Origin: Rhinopomastus cyanomelas
Taxonomy: Eukaryota > Chordata > Aves > Bucerotiformes > Rhinopomastidae
Reading direction: 5' to 3'
Assembly: GCA_013400115.1 (NCBI GenBank)
Contig: VXBP01003844.1
Coordinates: 561-64,560, forward strand
Length of the DNA stretch: 64,000 nucleotides
Shown here piece after piece: positions 23,704 to 34,015 of this stretch; the first letter of the stretch is position 1; every line of letters begins with the position of its first letter. The position numbers and the translations under genes are program-made. The notes beneath the pieces are model-generated. The model saw only the letters and a program-made list of their open reading frames with translations. It was not told the DNA's origin and did not search any database.

Positions 23704-24935
23704 CTGTTTCAGTGGCAGAGGGACAACTGTACAGGCACTCTGGTGGAGTCCTTGCTCAGCCAGGCAAGCCTCCTAGCATTCTTCCCTGCTTTCCTCTCTG
23801 TTGCTATACATTGCTCCTGCACACAGAAGAGGTGATCCTTGAATACTAACCAGCTGTCCTGGGCCCCTCTTTCCTCAAGGGCTTCATCCCATGATACTTT
23901 GGCCAGCAGATCCCTGAAGCAATCAGTCTGCACGCCTAAAGTCCAGGGATGTAAGCTTAGAAAACTTCCTCCTGGTTGCCCTGAGGATCTGAAATTAAAC
24001 TGCTTCATGGTCACTGCAGCCAAGGCTGTCCCTGAGCCTCACATTGGTCACCAGCTCTTCCCTGTTGGTGAGAACAGGGTCCAGTATAGCACCTTTTCTT
24101 GTTGGTTCCACCACCATTTGGAGGAGGAAGTTGTCATCTGTGCAATCCAAGAACCACCTGGATTGCTGGTGCCTTGCTGTGCTGTCCCTCCAGCAGATGT
24201 CAGGGTGGTTGAAATCCCCCATGAGGACCAGGGCCTGTGACCTGGAAGCCGCTTCTATTTTCCTGTGAAGGGCCTCATCTGCTTGATTCTGCTGGTCAGG
24301 TGGCCTATAGCAGACCCCTACAGTAACATCACCCTCCCGTCTTCCCTTTTATTTTAACCCACACACTCTCAACCAGCTCATCATCCTGCCCCAGGTGCAG
24401 CTCCATTGATTCCAGCTGGTCACTGACATAGAGGGCAACACCTCCTCCTCTCCTTCCCTGCTTGTCCTTCCTAAAGAGCTTGCACCCATCTATCCCTACA
24501 TTCCAGTTGTGGGAATCATCCCACCAGGTTTCAGTAATCACCACTCTGTCATGGCATCCCAGCAGCACAGTGGCCCTTATTCATCCTGTTTGTTACCCAA
24601 GCTCTGTGCATTTGCATAGAGGCACTTCAGCAAGGCTGGCCCTGTCCTCTTCTTTCACCAGTTGCTCTTGATTTCCACAGACTGCCATGGTGACTTATCC
24701 CTGGCTTGTCGCAGGACAAGCTGAGGGCCCTCACTGGCTCTCCATCTCTCTGCCGATGGTATACTGTCATCAGCCATCAGGAGACTATTTACCCCTTCCC
24801 CCTTCAAACCCAGTTTAAAGCCCTATCAATGAGCCCTGCCAATTCCTGCCCCAGGATTCTCTTCCCCCTCTGCGACATGTGCATCCCATTGGCTGTTTGG
24901 AGCTTTGGTGCCTTGTATACGGAGCCGTGATTGTA
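23704..24935 (-). mobile_element. CR1 LINE: pre-ORF2 and endonuclease region, no 3' end
   Basis: On the minus strand, about 24568-24329 encodes the start of the AP-type endonuclease (VVITETWWDDSHNWNVGIDG). About 24222-23995 encodes its continuation with MGDFNHPDICW and LTNREELVTNVRLRDSLGCS. 24023-23709 leads toward the RT in another frame (EQCIATERKAGKNARRLAWL). Frameshifts and stops make it a pseudogene. The upstream part (24935-24600) resembles the ORF1/ORF2 spacer. The RT and the CR1 tail are missing, the opposite of the usual 5' truncation. It is the closest relative in the window of the copy at 1-945. Confidence 0.9.
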
Positions 24936-26812
24936 AAATCCAAACCCCTGTTGATGATACCAGTTCTGGAGTCATGAATTGAGCTGCTTTCAGGATTTAA
25001 AAACTATTAACATACTTTAGCTGGCAACCTAACCGGGTTAGGTGGGATTTATTTCCTCAACTGTGTTATGTCTGGTATGGAGCACAAACATATCCTTTAT
25101 TTGTGTACACAGAATGGATTTCATGCTCATTAGAAAATCTTCTAACTCAGAAATTAAAATCAAACAACAGTGCCTCTTTATGCTAAATTAAATGAAGGTG
25201 CCCATTTCTACACTATAATAGCTACTGTGTCAGATTTAAGGCTATTTTAACACTAAATATTATATCAACTGCATTTTGTGACGTGTAGTGTAGGGCTCTT
25301 CCATATTATTTGCAACATACTCAACTTATTACTTGATATATATAATTAACCTATTACTTGATATAATTCTTACAATTAATGCTTAACTTTTGTTAACTCT
25401 CTTTTTCCAACTCAAACTGATGACATACAGTTCAAAACCCTTGCAGAACTTGACTTCTGAAGTTCCAGTTTTTCATTTGCACTCTATTTTGTTGCCAGAC
25501 AGAGTACAACAATTGTACACAACAGATCTACCAAAGAACCAACAGGGTCTGAACCAACCCTGGGTGCCCAGAATATTTAAATGAAAAACTGAATTTTCAT
25601 TTAGCATAAACTTGTGAAGGTCTAGTGAATCAGTAATCATACTTTGTTTAATAAGATGCATTACCTTGATTTGAAAATTAGTCTGGTTTTTGCAGTTATA
25701 TCTCATCAGCAAGTCTTTCAAAAAAAACAAGAATTGTGAGTTTGTTCACTTTTCAGTAAATGACTACTTCCTGAGTCAATTTTCTCTTCAGCTCTGGGGA
25801 CGGGTGTCAGACTAGAAAAATACTGCAAAGGTATTGGAACTGAAGTACAACATCCCAGCCATAACCAGAGCAGCAGCAGCTAGTAATAGACAGATCTAAA
25901 GCAGTCCTAACCTCCTGGATCTATTAAACAGGATAGTGAAGCATGACCAGCATAACAAAACTAACTGCAATAAACAGACAAGTTTTTGCTATCACTGTAT
26001 GACAGCTAATTTTACTTTTTGGATGCCAATATGGTCTAGCAAACAGAACTGGCTAAGGAATTAGTGTTAATGCCTTTTTGCCACTGGCTTGACTGATGAG
26101 GTGGAGCATCGGTGTCCTGCATTTAGAGCCAGCCTATGTAATTGAACGGAGCGACATTCTCAGAGCTCCAAGCCTGGAGAGCTTCAGAAAAATCTACGCT
26201 TGCCAAAATCAGCATAGGCATGGCACACAAAGTAAAGCATACATGAGTGCTCCGACCCTTCATAATTACTGGAATTCACAGTCCAGTCATTTTAGCAGCA
26301 TATGCTTATCTCTCATGCCACAACTCGAAAATACAGAGAACTCTTTAAATACTGTGTGTATAGCTTTTACTTTCATGTACATATATTACTACCTTTTATG
26401 AAAAGTAATTCTTTTCATTTTACAACTACACGTATTTCTAGGAAAAAAACAACATTGTAGAAAATAAGTCAGGTAGTGCATGTCTGCAGTTACGACATTT
26501 AGGTTACTGCTTGGTTTCCTCCTTCATTGCCTCTAATGTTTAATCTTTCTGCATTTACATAGATACAGTTTGTTAAACAACAACCTACTGTAATAAACAA
26601 TAAATCAACTTGCCAAGCTCATAATATGTAACTCAATCCCCTGGCACAGAACAGCAGTTTTTAGAGATAGAATAAAACTAGTCACCAGCTAAGAATGTTT
26701 GCCAGACAGATCTGACACAAGAATACACCAGACTATTCATAAACAACAGATAATTGCTCTACAATTCTTACTTAGAATTACAGTGACAGCACTGTTAACT
26801 CACAAAACTGCA
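24936..26812. other. Intronic sequence with a small duplication
   Basis: AT-rich. The TATTACTTGATATA motif is repeated at 25327 and 25352. No gene or mobile element was recognised. Confidence 0.6.
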
Positions 26813-27745
26813 AATCACAGAATCATCCAGGTTGGAAAAGACCCTTGGGATCATCAATTCCAACCAACAATCCTCTACATCTAAGTGACTTTTAAACACA
26901 TCTAGGGATGGTGACTCAACCACCACTGTGGGCAGCCCATTCCAGTGCCTGACCACTCTTTCCATGAAGAATTTTTTCCTGATGTTTAGTCTCAACCTAC
27001 CCTGTTGAAGCATGAAGATAATGCCTGTGGCTCTGTCGCTGATTACCTGTGAGAAGAGACCAGTACCAACATCTCTACAGTGTCCTTTCAGATAGTTGTA
27101 AAGAGCAATGAGGTCTCCCCTTAACCTTCTCTTTCTCAAACTAAACAGTCTCAACTCTTTCAATCTCTCCTCATAAGATTCACTCTCCAGACCCTTCACC
27201 AGCTTTATTGCCCTCCTTTGCACTTGCTCCAGCACCTCGATGTCTCCCTTATACTGAGGTGCCCAAAACTGGACCCAGTACTCAAGGTGCAACCTCACCA
27301 GTGCTGAGGACAGGGGGACAATCACCTCCCTACTCCTGCTGGACATACAGTTTCTAACACAGGCCAGTATGCCACTGGCCTTCTTGGCCAGTTAGGCACA
27401 CTGCTGGCTCAGATTCAGCTGCCTGCCAATTAGAACCCCCAGGTCCTTTTCAACCAGACTGCTTTCCAAACACACTTCCCCAGGTACAGGCTTGGGGAGT
27501 GCTGCATAGGATTGTTGTGACCAAAATGCAGGACCTGACACTTGGCTCTAATCCTCAGCCCATCAATACAGTCTGTCAAGTTCCCTCTGCAGAGCCTCAC
27601 TACTCTCCTGCAGATCAACATTCCCTCCCAACTTAGTGTCATTTGCAAATTTACTGAAGGCGCACTCAATCCTCTCATCAAGATCACTGATAAAGATGTT
27701 GAACAGGAGTGGCCCCAGCACTGATCCCTGGGGGACAGCTTGTGA
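26813..27745 (-). mobile_element. CR1 LINE: RT C-terminal half and 3' end
   Basis: On the minus strand, 27346-26795 holds a 183-codon frame encoding the CR1 C-terminal region (SALVRLHLEYWVQFWAPQYK, EERLKELRLFSLRKRRLRGD, RHWNGLPTVVVESPSLDVF). Further 5' (27720-27430) the RT palm remnants are in a shifted frame. The tail is at 26813 (AATCACAGAATCATCCAGGT on the plus strand). The 5' truncation at about 27745 falls just inside the conserved VPQGSVLGP region. It is moderately old. Confidence 0.95.
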
Positions 27746-29393
27746 ACCAAGAAAAAGTAAGTTTTGGAATTACTTCATAAAGTGAATTGTTTAACTTTTA
27801 AAATTCCACTGCTCCCAAATCTTAAGCAATTTTCAAAATACAAAGCATATGTACAGAGCTAATTTCATGTAATTAGCTACATTCAAAAAAGATCTTTGAT
27901 CCCTACCGCCAAATTGCAGTATAACACGAGGATCCCACAACATACACGTTACTAATTTGAAGGGACAGCATAGAGTCTTGTGATTCAGGTACAAAAGAGG
28001 GAAGCAAAGACCCATGTTCTGAGCTACCTCATTCAGCTCTCCAAGAGTTCATCATTTACATTTTGTGCCTCAGGCTTCAATTCTGTGGAAAAAAGCCCTT
28101 TCCAAATAATTTCCCATTTGTATTTTGCCACCATGAGGAAAATAATAGATGACATTAAAGCTTCCTGACAGATTAGACTTCTGCCATTAACTAGAGACAA
28201 GTGACACCAACAGGAATGCATTGCATTCAGGACTAATAACACAAAATTTTAAATATTTCTTAAGAAATGTGTGAGTTTCTGAAGACCTCCAGAAGGCATG
28301 GGAACATGACTAAAAATGATACATACTGCTAGCAGTTCACCCTGATGATCCAGTAGAACCTTGACTCATTTATCCCCCTTCCTCTTCCAAAACTTCCCCT
28401 TTCACAGACAGTAAACATAGGAAGGAAAAAACCCAAACAACAAAAAACCCAACCCAACAACCCCACCAACACCTCCTCCAACCCAATGCTGCTGTTCCAG
28501 AAAACTATAGGTGTAGACTGCAGACAGTCTTAACAATGGAGCTCTCCTTGACACTTTAGAGGAAGCAGAGAAAACCAAAACTTTCCTGTCAATATGCTTG
28601 CAGAAAGAAAAAAAACAACCAACAATTGTTACCATCATGTCTGGCAATCAGTTAAACTCTGAATTTGCACAATATTTTAAAAAATTGTATTAAGAGAGTG
28701 TATTATTCAGGGACAAAGTATATGGATCTATTCTTGGGATGAAACGGTCCTCAGATTACGAATAAACATGAGCTCTTTTTCTGACTTGTGCTGCTGACTC
28801 ATGGAAGAGACACAGCCAAGTAACTTACTTTTGCAGAAATGCACAAAAAAAAATACCACCTTAAACATGGAGAGGTTCAATTATTAAACTCATCATATGT
28901 TAAGCATGAAAAACAAGTACAAAACTGTCACTAACTGGAATCCACTTCTTTCCCTTCAATCCTGAAGGAGTTGAGCTTATGAGCAGAATAGCCGTGTCCT
29001 TCCTTGAACATTTTTCCATTAGGCTCCTTCTGCCAGACACTAGGAGTATTGTGCAAGTCCACTGTATGAGGGGATATTGAAAGGAAGGGCAAGATTCAGG
29101 CAAAGATGCTTGGGAAAACAAAGTTGATTCCAATGTCATCTTTAATGTTTTTCCATCTTTTCTTTTGCTCAACAATGATTTTACACTAACACACCCACTT
29201 CCAACAGCAGTCCGTTTCCTTTCATTCTCATATTTTAAAGACCAGAAGACTATCAAAATGGATGAAGGCAATGCCTGAAGAACCAAAATTTCATTACACC
29301 TTTTAAAACTGCTCATGATCTGTCATTGCAAAAACAAAGAATGAACATAATACATTAACTTTACTAAAATATGGTAATATAAACACAGTGAAA
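27746..29393. other. Intronic sequence with a C/A-rich tract
   Basis: A C/A-rich stretch at about 28425-28490 (ACCCAACCCAACAACCCC) is the only notable feature. The 138-codon minus-strand frame at 28900-29316 has no recognisable domain and is taken as chance. Confidence 0.55.
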
Positions 29394-29565
29394 GGCTGGC
29401 TCAGTTAGTAGAGCATGAGACTCTGAATTCCTGGGGTCAAGAGTTTGAGCCCCATGTAGGACATGAGAGACAGTACTGTAGGCCCACCTTGCCCCAGCAG
29501 TGGGGGTTGGACTTAGATGATCTTTCGAGGTCCCTTCCAACCTCTAACATTCTGAGATTCTGTGA
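29394..29565 (+). mobile_element. tRNA-Lys-headed, CR1-tailed SINE (copy 1)
   Basis: The head starts GGCTGGCTCAGTTAGTAGAG, giving an A box TGGCTCAGTTAGTAGAGC. The anticodon arm GAGACTCTGAATTCC and the B box GAGTTTGAGCCC follow, then CCATGTAGGACA, which is close to the 3' half of tRNA-Lys(CUU). The linker AGACAGTACTGTAGGC is followed by the CR1 tail (GGGGGTTGGACTTAGATGAT, GAGGTCCCTTCCAACC, ATTCTGTGA). The anticodon loop is altered and the acceptor stem is incomplete, so this is not a working tRNA gene. The A and B boxes would be the internal RNA polymerase III promoter of the SINE; the CR1 tail would let the CR1 reverse transcriptase copy it. Confidence 0.88.
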
Positions 29566-29672
29566 ATATGGCCAAGGCGTCTTCAATTCGAAAACTCTCA
29601 GCTAAGTAATGAGTCTGTCAAATCACTGATCTTTCATTTATGAAATGGCACGCTGTTGCACCTACCAACATC
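29566..29672. other. Short spacer between SINE and hAT element
   Basis: About 100 bp of unremarkable sequence, ending at the left target-site duplication of the DNA transposon. Confidence 0.6.
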
Positions 29673-29963
29673 ATTTAAGCCAGGAGTCCTCAAACTTTTT
29701 AAACAGGGGGCCGGTTCCCTGTCCCTCAGACAGTGTCAGGGGCCGGGCTGTAGTTTGTGCTGCCTGGCTTGTCCTGCCTGGGAGTGGGAGGGAGAGACAG
29801 GGAGCTGCCCGCCTCAGCCTGGGTGCAGTCAGCAGGAAGAAGTCAACTGAGGCTGCTCGGCTGCGGAGGGGGGTAAATACCAGCAGACCGGCAGACCGGA
29901 TGGGACACCCTAGGGGGCTGTATCCAGCCCGTGGGCTGGGGTTTGAGGACCCCTGATTTAAGC
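29673..29963. mobile_element. Non-autonomous hAT (Charlie-like) DNA transposon with 8-bp TSD
   Basis: The element spans 29681-29955 (275 bp). It begins CAGGAGTCCTCAAACTTTTT and ends GGTTTGAGGACCCCTG, so the termini are inverted repeats of the CAGGGGTCCTCAAAC type seen in Charlie-group hAT elements. It is flanked by an exact 8-bp direct repeat, ATTTAAGC, at 29673-29680 and 29956-29963, the target-site size of hAT transposases. The interior is GC-rich, unlike the surrounding intron, and has no transposase; the open frames over it are incidental. It must have been moved by a transposase encoded elsewhere. The exact TSD argues against great age. Confidence 0.88.
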
Positions 29964-30037
29964 AAAGCTCTATCCAAAATTACTTAAGTGAAGTAGATTT
30001 TGCTAAACAAATACTCCAGTATTAGGTGAACTTTGTA

Positions 30038-30108
30038 GAGCAGGGTTGACAGCTGGGACTCAATGATCACAAAGGTCTTTTCCAGCCTGAATGATTCTGT
30101 GGTTTTAT
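30038..30108 (+). mobile_element. Old CR1 tail fragment
   Basis: GGACTCAATGATCACAAAGG and TCTTTTCCAGCCTGAATGAT, then TCTGTGGTTTT, match the end of an older CR1 type. Only about 70 bp remain. Confidence 0.8.
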
Positions 30109-33100
30109 AATTCCTACAGCAGTAATGGTGAATCTCTCTTCAGGTGGGCTCAACAGCCCATATTTTGAAAATACCAGTAATACTAGTTCAAAAGACAGTT
30201 ACCTAGCAGTGATTAATATGCTTAAGGTGCTCCCAATCTGCCTTTTTTTCTCACTAACAGTCAAGTATACCAAGTAATACGTATATGTATTGTAAATGAA
30301 ATTACAAAGAGTGTTATAGCAGGAATTACAAACAAGAAACTTGGTGGGTCTGAGGTGCTAGTACCAAGAAAGCACATGTGTCATACAGCACCATGAGTGC
30401 ATCTCTGAATATCCAGGTCTGCCTGTTATCTCAGCAGCAAACAATTAATTACGCTCCATTTGTTCGGGTTGCAGCATGCACTGCAGGTTTGTTCTTTGAG
30501 AATGTTCTATTCACTCTCTATTACTTCACCTTAAAATATGCTGCTACTATGTTTTATAAGTGAAATAAATAAGAGACTCTATAAATAAGTATATTGCCTA
30601 TTGCTGAGGATTAAATACTTCATTTTAAATTTAAAAACATACTGAATTCTGCAGCAGTGTCATTTCTTCTGCAGGCAAACATTTCTGAATGCTAATCAGT
30701 TAATCTAAAACTTTGCAGCCTTACTGCTCTTGTAACATTCAATGACTGGAAAAAGTCTGCAACACATTCTAGCCATCGCTGATGTTAAGAAGTTTTGGCA
30801 AGCTAATATGCATAGGTTTTTTTTCATTTTTATCATTCTTGTGTAACTCAAGCCAATTTTGGTATTTAACAGGAAATGATCTGTAGATCATATGTGCCTC
30901 CTAGTACTCTTGTGAGGATGTACATGAACTTGGTCAAATGCAAAAACAGAGGGAAATCTTATCCAAGGGGGGCAAAAACAAAATTAAAAATTCTCAGCTC
31001 CTGTTACTGACTAAACTATATATGAAATATCTGCTGACAACTCAGCATGAGCCAGCTTGTAGCTGCAAGGCACAACTCGTAATTCTTAAGTAGTGGGCTT
31101 TCAACAACAAAAATGATAAAATTCCTCACTTCTCTCTGTGAAACCCACAACAAACTCAGAAGGGAAGACAATCCATTTGATTTAAGAGCAAAGAAGACAG
31201 GGGCTAGAGAAGTGAGACAGAAGAAGTACATGGCACCATAATATTCATTGAAACTTGAAATTAAAAGTTATTACAACAAAAAGCAGCATCTGAAAGCCAA
31301 TGAGAAAATGCTAGAGCTTTTATAGTAGAATTTGAACAGCATGAAGAAACAAACTATAAGGATATGCAGTAAACATTGGGAACAAGTGTATCTATTTTAT
31401 GATTGACTGCTAAGTGAACATCTAGCCTGTGCATTCAGGACTACCCAAGGAACAGTTCCATGAACTAACAATATTTCAGACTCCGTTTACAGACCATCGC
31501 AAAGTACAAAAGAGACCAACCATGGTCACATGTATCAACTTACTTCCACCTTTGACATTTTAAAATACTACCATTAATCTTTTTCCATGAGTTGTAAGCA
31601 GTATAATTGCACTTTAACTGTCAAATTTTCTGACAGAGATACAAGATTTAGACAGAAGTTATTCTAAAACTTGGCATTTATTTTCTTTTGTCAGGAGTGT
31701 AAAGAATTATCAGATCTGATGTCATATTTTTAGATTATTTTTAAATATGCCATAACCTCCAGAGGTGCTTATTGCCTGCTGTGTCACACATGATTTCCAC
31801 TGACTGCACAAGACTACAAATCAACAAACTGTTCCAACAGTCTTAAGGCTGGCTAAAAGGGACTGGCTGAACTGCTTCTGAGACCTGGTCAAGAGACAAT
31901 GCTGAGCTGCCCTAGAATTCAAGTTTTTCTAAAGTACATGTTACTTTTTCCGTGTCTTGCGCACCATTACTTCTATGTAATTTCTTGGATGACAATGATA
32001 GGAGTCCCTCACCAAAATCAGAGCTCACAGTTTTACAAACGAACCCTCTTCATCCCAAATACTTTCTTGTCAAAAAGTGTCATCATTAAACAAGCAGAAA
32101 AACTCTGCAACTCTGTGTTTCCACAAGCCCATATTATTTTTACACAGACCTTCAAATATGTGAAAATAAAACTTTCTATCTTCATCTCTGAAATAAGATC
32201 TCATATAGGCAGCCATTTTTATTTAAGCATTCTAATAATTGTCACTAAAGTATTTTAAATGCTTGGAGTTTCTTTTTTACACTGGGTATAAAACATACAA
32301 CATTTACCAACCTGAAGTTACACGAGAGCTAAATAACCCACAAAAATAAAACATTACTATTATTCAAACCACGTCAAGTGATTCCTAGAGGCAAAGTTAT
32401 TGAATTCCTATCAAATATGTAATACCAATTCCTATTTCCTCAGATGCCCTTTAATCAAATCCATTTGAAACCACTCAGTGGAAACGATTCAAGTGTTACT
32501 TAGTGCTGAGACACAGCTTGTTTGTGACATTCACTTAACAATCTGTGTTGCACAGTAAGTAATGTCACACAAGTGCATATAGCAGAAGAATACACAAATA
32601 AGATATATAAGACATACTGTAACTGTTTTTTGGTCTTAGAATAAACAGTTTATTTACTGAATGACTGTAAAGTTACTTTCTTTCAGAAAAGAAAGTTACC
32701 ATCTCTGGTAACAATAATATCATAAACAATACAAATCCACCCTCTTTGTTGTCATAGACAGCCTGAAAGCAATGAGCCTTTTGCTCTCTTGTGTATCAGA
32801 CACCCCTCTACACCACTTAAAATCAGATACATGACTGTCAGGTTGTGTTAGGAATCTCTACAGAACAGCAAACAAAGAAAAATCAAACACCCGGTCCCAA
32901 ATTGTTACTTGACAAACTATCATGACACAGGGATATACCTAGACAGTCTGCTGTATTTTTGATGAAAACATAGGCAGAATTTTACCTTCAAAAAGTACTG
33001 AAGCATTTTGCTTCTCTCCTCATCTCTCATGAGAAAAAAAAAGGAAGATGAAATGTTAAGATTGCAAAGTTCTTTGTGAAAATCTAGTTGTTGGCCTGAA

Positions 33101-33235
33101 GCACACTAACTGATGATAAAACGTATACCCTAGCCCTTCAACGTGAATAAGCTTATTCTATTTCTGTGACTACACTGAGTGACTTCATGGGTTGTCCTCC
33201 ACACATTCAACCAATGGTAATACTTTGTAAGTGAA
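30109..33235. other. Intronic sequence without recognised features
   Basis: AT-rich sequence. A weak hairpin (GTTACTTTCTTTC / GAAAAGAAAGTTAC) lies near 32670-32700. No gene or mobile element was recognised. Confidence 0.6.
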
Positions 33236-34015
33236 CAAAGGTGACAAAGTTTGCTGATCACATGAAGCTATTCCAAGGCTGTAAGGTTGATGGATAACTG
33301 CAAATAGCTACAGAGTGACTTTAACAACAAAAATGTCAGATGAAGTCCAATAAACGTGATAGCAAAGCAATGAATCAAAAAAAACTAATCTTGAGCTGAT
33401 GTACCACAGTGAAGGCTGATCCAAATTGCTATTCAGAGGCAAGACTCTGGATTATGATATGTAATTCCACGACAATATCAGCTCAGTGCTCATCAGCAAC
33501 AAAACCACAAATCAAATATTGTGAATTGCTAGCAAAGAGAGAACAAAACAGAATACATGATTATACCACCATGTCAAATTCACAATCGCCTCTTGCAAAA
33601 CCAGACAACTAAGAACCACACACGTAAGGGGTACATAAAGAAAAAACAGGTTTGATCAGAGGTAAGAAATGGCTTAGAACTGAGGAGGAGCTGAATATGC
33701 TGGGACTCGTCATCTTTGATGAGTAACCACAGAGGAAATCTGACAGAGGTCTACAAATTGTCTGATGCCTAAGGAAACCTGATGGGGACTGACAGTTACT
33801 GTAACACTAAAGGCAGCTGACAGGAAGCAAGCTCAGAAAAATCCTGGATCTGCAGAAGTTGTTGCCTAAGGACAGTGTAGAGACCCATTTAAATTGCTTG
33901 AGGGAAGACTGGAAAAACACCAGTAAGAGCATCTTCACTGAAGGTTACTGGAGTAACAAAGCACAACAGATCAGGAAATCTGAGCTAAAAATGGCCAAAG
34001 GCTGGGAGAATATGA
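33236..34015 (+). mobile_element. Ancient CR1 ORF2 fragment
   Basis: GGTGACAAAGTTTGCTGATC is the decayed RT catalytic region (TKFAD). Later, GAGGAGCTGAATATGCTGGG, GACAGAGGTCTACAAATTGT and CAGTGTAGAGACCCATTTAA follow in CR1 order with many indels. It is heavily diverged and its ends are uncertain. Confidence 0.65.

Noticed and set aside
28900..29316. A 138-codon minus-strand frame as a gene
   Set aside because: No domain, no splice context and no similarity I recognise. An open frame of this length can occur by chance in 64 kb.
29394..29466. A tRNA-Lys gene
   Set aside because: The acceptor stem is incomplete, the anticodon loop is altered, and the sequence continues into a linker and CR1 tail, repeated in a second copy. 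It is a SINE head, not a tRNA gene.
29645..29956. A 103-codon frame with a high-GC composition
   Set aside because: It lies over the hAT element, whose GC-rich sequence opens frames by composition; it has no transposase motifs.
32664..32700. Hairpin GTTACTTTCTTTC / GAAAAGAAAGTTAC
   Set aside because: The arms are short, low-complexity and imperfect; similar pairs are expected by chance in AT-rich sequence.
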